A stretch of DNA of 17,183 nt from the NCBI GenBank assembly GCA_937884015.1, contig CALGBV010000397.1, positions 1-17,183 of the forward strand, given 5' to 3'. Below, piece after piece: positions 8,684 to 14,426 of this stretch; position 1 is the stretch's first letter; each line of letters starts with the position of its first letter. This DNA comes from an uncultured Bacteroidales bacterium (GTDB lineage Bacteria > Bacteroidota > Bacteroidia > Bacteroidales > F082). The position numbers were made by a program, and so were the translations under genes. Under the pieces are notes generated by a model, which saw only the letters and a program-made list of their open reading frames with translations, was not told where the DNA came from and made no database searches.

Positions 8684-8895
8684 GTCACTTCCAGCACACT
8701 TCCGTATAACAAAATTACAACCAACTATCAAACAGCGTTTTACAAAAAACGCCACAAAACATGTTTTCTGGACGATTTTTTTGGAACGTAAAGACGCACG
8801 GCCGTGCGTCTCTACATGCCACCTGATTGTGATACGACAGAACTCTTGCCTGTTATATCCAGCGTCCATTTGCCCAACTGGCAAAGACAACTTCT
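8684..8895. other. Gene-free spacer with several palindromes
   Basis: No credible ORF is present between the convergent gap and lipoprotein A terminators. The spacer holds a hairpin GCGTTTT-ACAA-AAAACGC (8735-8752), a 12-bp palindrome AAAACATGTTTT (8756-8767), the long GC-rich palindrome at 8788-8815 (listed separately), and a small TTTGCC/GGCAAA hairpin near 8873-8889. Confidence 0.6.
8788..8815. repeat. 28-bp palindromic element (REP-like)
   Basis: The core at 8792-8811 is a perfect 20-bp palindrome centred on CGGCCG (half-site AGACGCACGG). With one mismatch it extends to GTA...TAC at 8788-8815. It is much more GC-rich than its surroundings and has no T-tract, so it is not a normal terminator. 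It resembles dispersed intergenic palindromes with GTAGAGACGC half-sites seen in many bacteria, but copy number cannot be judged from one window. Confidence 0.7.
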
Positions 8896-8938
8896 AAAAG
8901 AAACAAAGGGAAGGCGCGTTACCGCTCCTTCCCTTTGT
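8896..8938 (-). terminator. Intrinsic terminator of module A
   Basis: On the minus strand ACAAAGGGAAGG (8927-8938) and CCTTCCCTTTGT (8903-8914) form a perfect 12-bp stem around a 12-nt loop, followed by TTCTTTT. It lies 34 bp after the stop codon of lipoprotein A. Confidence 0.85.
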
Positions 8939-8971
8939 GCATAATCTAACTTTATTCTACAAAAACGCCTT

Positions 8972-11137
8972 TTATTTCATTGGTGGACTATAAGGATGAA
9001 CAGGACGTACTATAAGTGCATTCATACGGTCACGCTCAACAGTATGGTTTATATTCGTCGGCGAATAGTTAAAACTCCTCGACTTGGCCTTATTAAAAAC
9101 ATATTCATAGTCATCTTCATATTCAACATAATAATCTTCACTGAAAACATCAGCAAGCCACAAACTGCCTGACTTCCAAACGTCCGTAATCGTATAGTCG
9201 CTTACACTATTTTGTCCAACACCTCCAAAAGGAATAAACACAGCACCTTTGGCCTCCAATTTCGCCCATTCAACGTATGTGAATGTGTTTATTTCCCCTG
9301 TACTGCATGGTTTCCATCTCGATTGGAATTCATCAATCACATCTTGACCACAGAACCTCCAAAAATCATTGCACAGAAGGATGAGCCCTGCCGGGCAATT
9401 GCCCAATCTGCCTATGCCACGGAGTTCCGCAGCATCCTCACGTTTATTCAAAAGAACATCCCACTCAAAATCATTCAACACACGATAATAATCGCCAATT
9501 TCGTAAAACTCAGGATTAACATCGATAGGCCAACCTGCCTGATTAAATCCATTTGTAAAAAAGTAATCATAATCCTCACATTCATCCACGTCTGTCTGCG
9601 ACCACAATCCGGAACGTGCCTTTTCGAAATCGCTGTGGAAATGGAAATTGGTGACATGATTTTGATTATAGTTAGCAACTGTATAACCATTTGGTGAAAC
9701 AAATCTTTCACGGTCATCGATTGGACTGTCATACTGATGTTCCTCGAACTGGTATTGACTTCCGTCCCAATACAAGTTACCTGGCGAGAAATACACCCAG
9801 CTATGTTTCTGCCATTCATTATAATCATTTACATAAGGACCATCCTCCGGATTCATCAAATAATACAAATAATTATCTTCCTCATAAAGTTCTTGAGAAG
9901 AAATGCTAAACATGTGCGATGATGATGCTTCATACGTCGAAGGTTGCGGATAATTGTCGCTGGTCATAGTAACCACGTTGTCGCAATATGCAGCGGAGCC
10001 GCCGGGCACTTGGGCGTAGGCACGCACATGGCAAGTCTGGCCGTTTATGGAAGGATTGGCAAAGAACTCGCCAAGGTCGGCAACGAAAGGCACATTTTTT
10101 GGCATGGCTTCCGTTCCAACCACAAGTTTCGTTGCATTTTCAATGGTCGGCGTTTCTTCGGTAGCACTATAGACGAAACCGAACTCGCAATTTCCAGCCC
10201 ACGACGAGGTCACCACGCCCTGCACGGCATGGGTGCAGTATTTGCAGCCTTCAGTCATAGTGACAACCGGCACCGGATCCACAGCTTCGCCCGTTTCGGC
10301 ATCAAGCGGCATCATGAACTTAATCTTATTTCTTTGGATTAAAGTGTTATTGCCTGGTCCGGCATTTAAATTGAGTTCTTCTGCATTCGTGAAAGTCAAT
10401 TTCACATTGAAACCACTGCTGAGCGTATTGGCCGGAAGCACAAAATAGAACATTGTGGGAACTGTTCCGTCAAGTTGGACGCCACTGCCACAATTCAGAG
10501 TGATGTGGTTGGAACCGTCACTCAATGTGCCAAGCGCTGGCATCATGTCGAAATCGTCACCTGTCATGGTAAGCTGAGCCGTACCACACAGCATTTCAGA
10601 GGCATTCGAAGTAAGTGTAATCTTACTCACAGTAAGACCTTCACCCACAAACTGAAGGGCGAGCATGCCGCAAATGTTCTTGAACTCGAGCTTGTCGTCG
10701 GTTGACTGTGCAACCATCGGGCTGAAGCCTTTGCCAAACGAGCCTTCGCCATTCACCAAAGCAAATTGCTGGGTCTCTGGCAACGTGACCGTATTGGTTT
10801 CTGCATTGTAAAGTGTTGAAGGATAGAAACCCATATATTTAGGCATAAAGAAATCGGCATCAACATTCGCCTCGAAATCGGCATAACCGTCAGATGTCTC
10901 GCCTGTAGCCGTGATGAATTCCTGGGCGACATTTTCGTCGTTTATCACCAGAATGGCATCACTTGCATCCCATTTCACCTTGACACCATCTTCCAAATGC
11001 GTCTTGCTGCCATCGGCCTGTGTCTCCAAAGATGCACGGAAACCACGGACACCCGTTTCGTCACCGGCTTCCTTTTTCTTACACGACATGACAAACACCA
11101 ATAATGCCGCCATGCAAATCGCTGAAAATCTTCTCAT
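8972..11137 (-). CDS. Fimbrillin-like lipoprotein with lectin-like C-terminal domain (module A)
   Basis: This 721-residue protein starts with a lipoprotein signal whose lipobox FVMSC places the lipidated Cys at 19, followed by KKKEAGDE. Residues about 33-290 resemble the fimbrillin/Mfa-like fold, with KTHLEDGVKVKWDASDAILV, MPKYMGFYPSTLY, FKNICGMLALQF and FYFVLPANTL. Residues 291-395 form a small beta domain with a CKYC pair and NCEFGFVYS. Residues about 446-721 match the FISUMP-like domain of lipoprotein B (WVYFSPGNLYWDG, GRLGNCPAGLILL, VEWAKLEAKGAVFIPFGG). Instead of the YWSSS...GFSVRLVRP ending, it has an Asp/Tyr-rich stretch (661-680) and ends MNALIVRPVHP. It is probably an outer-membrane surface lipoprotein, perhaps a fimbrial subunit or adhesin. 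It follows small ORF A after 41 bp. Confidence 0.8.
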   Translation of the reverse strand: MRRFSAICMAALLVFVMSCKKKEAGDETGVRGFRASLETQADGSKTHLEDGVKVKWDASDAILVINDENVAQEFITATGETSDGYADFEANVDADFFMPKYMGFYPSTLYNAETNTVTLPETQQFALVNGEGSFGKGFSPMVAQSTDDKLEFKNICGMLALQFVGEGLTVSKITLTSNASEMLCGTAQLTMTGDDFDMMPALGTLSDGSNHITLNCGSGVQLDGTVPTMFYFVLPANTLSSGFNVKLTFTNAEELNLNAGPGNNTLIQRNKIKFMMPLDAETGEAVDPVPVVTMTEGCKYCTHAVQGVVTSSWAGNCEFGFVYSATEETPTIENATKLVVGTEAMPKNVPFVADLGEFFANPSINGQTCHVRAYAQVPGGSAAYCDNVVTMTSDNYPQPSTYEASSSHMFSISSQELYEEDNYLYYLMNPEDGPYVNDYNEWQKHSWVYFSPGNLYWDGSQYQFEEHQYDSPIDDRERFVSPNGYTVANYNQNHVTNFHFHSDFEKARSGLWSQTDVDECEDYDYFFTNGFNQAGWPIDVNPEFYEIGDYYRVLNDFEWDVLLNKREDAAELRGIGRLGNCPAGLILLCNDFWRFCGQDVIDEFQSRWKPCSTGEINTFTYVEWAKLEAKGAVFIPFGGVGQNSVSDYTITDVWKSGSLWLADVFSEDYYVEYEDDYEYVFNKAKSRSFNYSPTNINHTVERDRMNALIVRPVHPYSPPMK

Positions 11138-11178
11138 TTTCCAATTCTTTTATAATGATTTAAATAAAAAAACTTGTC

Positions 11179-11385
11179 TTACGGATTACCGCCGCCCCAT
11201 GTTCCTGGGGTTTCATCATATACATAATCTGGAGTTCCAGGCAAGGCGCCATCGCCAGCATGTCCGCCACCGAGACTACCCGAATCACCCGATCCGCATA
11301 GCAGGCCTTCATTAAAAACTACCACGCTCTCCGCCCGCGGAGCTACGTAGCATTGAATTGTGAAGTCAAATTTTCCTTTTTCCAT
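11179..11385 (-). CDS. Small protein A, FDFT-APRAESV family (module A)
   Basis: This is a 68-residue ORF starting at ATG 11383-11385, just upstream of lipoprotein A on the same strand. It shares a head with small protein B: KFDFTIQCYVAPRAESV here, IFDFTSQSYEAPRAESV there, followed in both by a hydrophobic pair, Cys and Ser (LLCGS / ILCAS). The tail is long and Gly-rich (GSLGGGHAGDG) and ends GTWGGGNP. No signal peptide or membrane segment is visible. Conservation of the head between diverged copies, a shared promoter and a shared gene order argue that it is a real gene. Bacteroidales genomes contain many such short proteins, but I know no established function. The leader-like head and variable tail suggest a peptide precursor, which is inference only. 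Confidence 0.72.
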   Translation of the reverse strand: MEKGKFDFTIQCYVAPRAESVVVFNEGLLCGSGDSGSLGGGHAGDGALPGTPDYVYDETPGTWGGGNP

Positions 11386-11507
11386 TTGATTGATTGATTT
11401 TTAAATTTATAGATTTCCTATTATTTGCACACAATATTCTTATCGTCAAACACTGCTTGTTTTTGAATTAAAGGTGCAAAAGTAAGAAAAAAAATCGCAA
11501 ACTGTTG
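11386..11507 (-). promoter_or_regulatory. Module A promoter and leader, homologous to module B
   Basis: The -7 box is TACTTTTG (11477-11484, minus strand). An A8 tract (plus strand) and the block CAAACTGTTG (11498-11507) lie upstream. The same elements recur in the same order before small ORF B. The transcribed leader is about 90 nt and shares most positions with that of module B, including GATTTCCTA and TTGATTTTTA blocks. The AACAGTTTG block is 13 bp from the -7 box, too close for a normal -33 element, so it may be a regulator site. Confidence 0.6.
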
Positions 11508-11690
11508 AAAAAATCGTTTTCCCCAAAAGAACAGACGCATCGCGTCATTGACTCACTTCGTATCGTCGAATCATCGGTTTGCTTCGCTGCGCCCGCAAAG
11601 ACGCAAAGCGGCAGTCCGCCTAGCGGACAATTGATTAATGGCAAAGTGTTTTATCGTTTTTGTTTGTGCCAACAGGTATATAGTTCCCCT
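11508..11690. other. Palindrome-rich spacer between modules A and B
   Basis: No credible gene is present. The stretch holds small GC-rich hairpins: GACGC-ATC-GCGTC (11534-11546) and GTCCGC-CTA-GCGGAC (11614-11628). It also contains CGCAAAGACGCAAAGCGG around 11595-11612. The ORFs that can be drawn through it have no recognisable features. Confidence 0.5.
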
Positions 11691-11736
11691 AAAAAACCAA
11701 GGAAGATGCGCAACACTGCACATCTTCCTTGGTTTT
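11691..11736 (-). terminator. Intrinsic terminator of module B
   Basis: AAAACCAAGGAAGATG (11693-11708) and CATCTTCCTTGGTTTT (11721-11736) form a perfect 16-bp stem around a 12-nt loop. On the minus strand the 3' arm ends in T6 then AGGGG. It lies 35 bp after the lipoprotein B stop codon. The T-rich run on the other side means it could also work in the plus direction. Confidence 0.92.
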
Positions 11737-11770
11737 CTCTTTTCTTTCTCTCCTTTTGTGAAGGATTTAA

Positions 11771-13876
11771 TCACTCAGCAGGACGTACCAAACGCACAGA
11801 GAAACCATAGTCGCGACTGTTGTTGTTGTATCTGTTCGGAGTAACCCAGTTAGTGTAGATGAAGAGGTCATACGCAGCTTGGAAAGGGTGTTCGTCAGTG
11901 CTATTCTCCCTGTACGACGAAGACCAGTAGAAGCCGGCTTCGCCCACATTGCCGACAGAAATACCATTCAAGTTGGTGCGGCCGCCAGCGGTAGGAAGGA
12001 ATACGGCCCCCGCAGCCTCCATCTTGGCCCACTCGGAGTAATTGTAAACATTCTTCCAATCAGATTCGCCGGGAACCCAACTAGTTTCAAAAGGTGCCAC
12101 ATCACCAGTCCAACTCCAGTCGTCAGGCAATATGATGAGGCCAGGTATGCAACTGCCCACCTTGCCTTGGCCGTAGAGTTTATCGGCATTCAGGCGGCCT
12201 TCGTCGATGAGGTAATACCACTCGTCACTGGTCAGCGTGCGCCAGCCGCTGTTCTCCATGTTGCCGCCGTTGCTGATGGCGTTGTAGCCCCAGTCGGCTT
12301 TGCCGTATAAGTTATTGTTGCCGCTGCCATAGGCATAGTAATGGGAGTAATCAAAGTCCGTGCTCCATGGCTGGTAGCAGGTGGCGCCGTGGTTGTAGCC
12401 CGAGGTGCCCCAGCCGAACAGGTCTATCCAGCCGCCGTAGGCCTGCGCAATATTTGCATTGTTAGATTTCACCCCACCTTCATAAACATTCCCGACTGCA
12501 TCATCTCCGACAAAGTCGAACTGGTGTTCGGCAAAACGCCATGTGCCGCCTACATTTGCACCGGAAACAGCGCTGGAAGAAGAACCAGAGGCGTTGTACT
12601 GCAAGTTGCCTTGTGAGAAATAGACTTTTCTCGGGGTTCCGCCATCCATGCCCACGGTAAAAGGATATGGACTCTTGTTATTCACCCAGTTGCTTGGCAG
12701 AGGCTTAGGCGTAGAGTAAACTAATGGGTCACCATAATAGTACTCGCCGTCGCAAATGCAGTAGGCTCTATACGAGTAATCCGTACTTTCCTCAAGGTCT
12801 GGAATGTCGGCGGTAAAATCCTTGTCGTCAGAAATGGTTTCCGTGTTCACAGGCAACGTATTGCAGCCCGTGCTGCCAATGGTCGGGTAGGCGTCGTCGG
12901 CTGTCTTGGCGTAAACGAAACCGTATTCGCATTTGCCTGTGCCAACAATGGTCACTTTGCCACTGAAAGTGAAAGCGCAGTTGAAACAACCAGGTATGGT
13001 CGTAACCCTGACATCCTTATATACATGCATCTCAACCGGCAGTGGCGGCATCACGGTAATCTGGCTGCGACCGATGAGGTTCTGAGTCGAATTGGCTGTC
13101 TTACTCCACACATTCTCCCATTCCCCATCGTACACGGTTACAGTGAAGCTTTTGCCGAGTGTGCCGGCTGGCACCACGAAATAGAAAGCGGTCGGAGCAC
13201 TTGGGTCAGTACTTAAGGCCACAGCATCGTCCGGATAAAGCGACAAGGTGCTCGGATCGTATTCGTCGTAGTCGTAGTCCGGATCCATGCTAAGCGAAGG
13301 AATGCCGTCGGTGAGGGTCACAGTGCCAAAACCACAGAGTTGTTCGCCTGCATCGGAAGTGATATCAATTTCGCCCACATAGCACTCCTCCTCACTGTAG
13401 AGTTGCAGTTCAAGCACACCGCAGATGTTCTTGAAATGCAGTACGTTATCCGACGATGTGGCCACCATCGGGTTGGCACCTTTGGCAAAGGTGTTTTCCA
13501 CATAGCTTGGCCAGCCTGACAGTTCGATTACGTTTTCGTTGCCCTTAAACAAGTCAGCCGGATAGTAGGCCGTGTAATTGGGCGTGTAGAAGTCTGTTGG
13601 CAGCGATTCAGTTGCTTCAAAATTGGCTGAAGCACCGGTGCCTGTGGTAATGAAACTCTTTGGCGTGGAGCAGGTGCTGCTCTTTACTAAGATTTCATCG
13701 CCGCTGTCCCATTTCACGGCAAGGCCGTCCAAGTGGGTCTTGCTGTCGCCTTCATGGCTCTCCACCGTGGCGCGGAAACCGCTGCCTGGGTTCTCGATTT
13801 CGTCATTCTTGTCCTTTTTGCACGAAACGGCCAGCATCAACAGGGCCGACATGCATATCATTGTCAATTTTTTCAT
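11771..13876 (-). CDS. Fimbrillin-like lipoprotein with FISUMP/C-type-lectin-like C-terminus (module B)
   Basis: This 701-residue protein has a lipobox LAVSC with Cys19 followed by KKDKNDE. Residues 33-280 are fimbrillin-like and align with lipoprotein A (KTHLDGLAVKWDSGDEILV, FKNICGVLELQLY, FYFVVPAGTL). Residues 283-390 are a cysteine-containing beta domain (CFNC, KCEYGFVYA). Residues 417-701 are a FISUMP-like domain common in Bacteroidales surface proteins: RKVYFSQGNLQYN, WRFAEHQFDFVG, GGWIDLFGWGTSGYNHGATC, KADWGYNAISNGGN, WRTLTSDEWYYL, GAVFLPTAGGR. The end, FYWSSSYRENST (649-660), then NRYNNNSRDYGFSVRLVRP (681-699), resembles variable regions of DGR target proteins. It is probably a surface lipoprotein that binds an unknown ligand. 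It lies 46 bp after small ORF B. Confidence 0.85.
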   Translation of the reverse strand: MKKLTMICMSALLMLAVSCKKDKNDEIENPGSGFRATVESHEGDSKTHLDGLAVKWDSGDEILVKSSTCSTPKSFITTGTGASANFEATESLPTDFYTPNYTAYYPADLFKGNENVIELSGWPSYVENTFAKGANPMVATSSDNVLHFKNICGVLELQLYSEEECYVGEIDITSDAGEQLCGFGTVTLTDGIPSLSMDPDYDYDEYDPSTLSLYPDDAVALSTDPSAPTAFYFVVPAGTLGKSFTVTVYDGEWENVWSKTANSTQNLIGRSQITVMPPLPVEMHVYKDVRVTTIPGCFNCAFTFSGKVTIVGTGKCEYGFVYAKTADDAYPTIGSTGCNTLPVNTETISDDKDFTADIPDLEESTDYSYRAYCICDGEYYYGDPLVYSTPKPLPSNWVNNKSPYPFTVGMDGGTPRKVYFSQGNLQYNASGSSSSAVSGANVGGTWRFAEHQFDFVGDDAVGNVYEGGVKSNNANIAQAYGGWIDLFGWGTSGYNHGATCYQPWSTDFDYSHYYAYGSGNNNLYGKADWGYNAISNGGNMENSGWRTLTSDEWYYLIDEGRLNADKLYGQGKVGSCIPGLIILPDDWSWTGDVAPFETSWVPGESDWKNVYNYSEWAKMEAAGAVFLPTAGGRTNLNGISVGNVGEAGFYWSSSYRENSTDEHPFQAAYDLFIYTNWVTPNRYNNNSRDYGFSVRLVRPAE

Positions 13877-13922
13877 TTTGCGTCTTGTTTAGCTTTTACT
13901 CTCTTTTTTACTGCTTGTTTTC

Positions 13923-14084
13923 TTAGCCCCAACTGCCCTCAGTTTCTGTAAAACCTTCCGGCTGTCCTTCCAGATCGTCATCTGACGGTGATGCGCACAA
14001 AATGCTTTCCTGCGCTACTTCCACGCTCTCTGCCCGCGGAGCTTCGTAACTTTGGCTTGTAAAATCGAAAATTCTTTTCTTCAT
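13923..14084 (-). CDS. Small protein B, FDFT-APRAESV family (module B)
   Basis: This is a 53-residue ORF starting at ATG 14082-14084. Its head IFDFTSQSYEAPRAESV matches small protein A. The nucleotides encoding APRAESV differ from those of copy A at one position in 22. ILCAS follows, then a short acidic tail (SPSDDDLEGQPEG) ending EGSWG. A 24-residue upstream extension to a TTG (14156) is open in frame, but the equivalent stretch in module A is out of frame with its small ORF, so the ATG is preferred. The preceding AAAAATCAATC also resembles the bases before the copy A start. No signal peptide is visible and function is unknown. It is probably cotranscribed with lipoprotein B. Confidence 0.72.
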   Translation of the reverse strand: MKKRIFDFTSQSYEAPRAESVEVAQESILCASPSDDDLEGQPEGFTETEGSWG

Positions 14085-14208
14085 TTTGGATTGATTTTTA
14101 CATTTATAACATTGATTTCCTAAATATTTGCCCACAATGTTCTGGTCATCAAGCAATGCGGTTTTTGAAATTGGGCTGCAAAAATAGAAAAAAAATCACA
14201 AACTGTTG
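14085..14208 (-). promoter_or_regulatory. Module B promoter and leader
   Basis: The -7 box is TATTTTTG (14179-14186, minus strand). An A8 tract (plus strand) and CAAACTGTTG (14199-14208) lie upstream, as before small ORF A, here with a 12-bp rather than 13-bp gap. The leader of about 90 nt is clearly homologous to that of module A, so the two copies are probably controlled alike. Confidence 0.6.
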
Positions 14209-14426
14209 AAGAAATCGCAACTTTTAATTGCACGCACAGATTCAGACAGTTTGTTAAGTAGATGAGCGAATTTAGTTAACATATTGAAAACGAGACATCG
14301 AGGTCGCGAGAACACGAGACGTCTCGAAATCTCGAAGTCTCGAAATCCAAATTGAAGTTTAATTTTGAACTGTTACTTTTGATTTAAAAGAACTCGGCCA
14401 AAAACGATTCCGTTTTGCAACACGAC
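14209..14426. other. Gene-free spacer with nested palindromes
   Basis: This stretch lies between the module B promoter and the stop of the type B T9SS protein. I see no gene in it. Its one conspicuous structure is the CGAGAC/GTCTCG cluster at 14291-14347, listed separately. Confidence 0.6.
14291..14347. repeat. Nested CGAGAC/GTCTCG palindromes and direct repeats
   Basis: CGAGACGTCTCG (14315-14326) is a perfect 12-bp palindrome. It is enclosed by a 12-bp inverted repeat with one mismatch (CGAGACATCGAG 14291-14302, CTCGAAGTCTCG 14331-14342). GTCTCGAAATC is also directly repeated at 14321-14331 and 14337-14347. Read on the minus strand it lies 80-136 bp past the stop of the upstream gene and is followed by TTTTC, so it may act as a transcription end or be a dispersed repeat. 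Confidence 0.75.

Noticed and set aside
8625..8897. Overlapping open frames on both strands after gap
   Set aside because: They run through the gap terminator and the palindromes and have no protein-like features.
11421..11484. Leader hairpin pairing TTTGCAC with GTGCAAA (module A) and GCCC with GGGC (module B), with an apparent compensatory change
   Set aside because: The 5' arm overlaps the -7 box, so it would be mostly untranscribed, and only two sequences support it.
14085..14156. N-terminal extension of small protein B to a TTG start
   Set aside because: The corresponding stretch in module A is out of frame with its small ORF, and both copies have an ATG in the same context directly before the conserved head.
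11783..14426. Search for a template repeat matching the lipoprotein B C-terminus
   Set aside because: Reading the spacers by eye on both strands showed no near-copy of the YWSSS-to-GFSVR coding segment. Absence from this window does not exclude one elsewhere.
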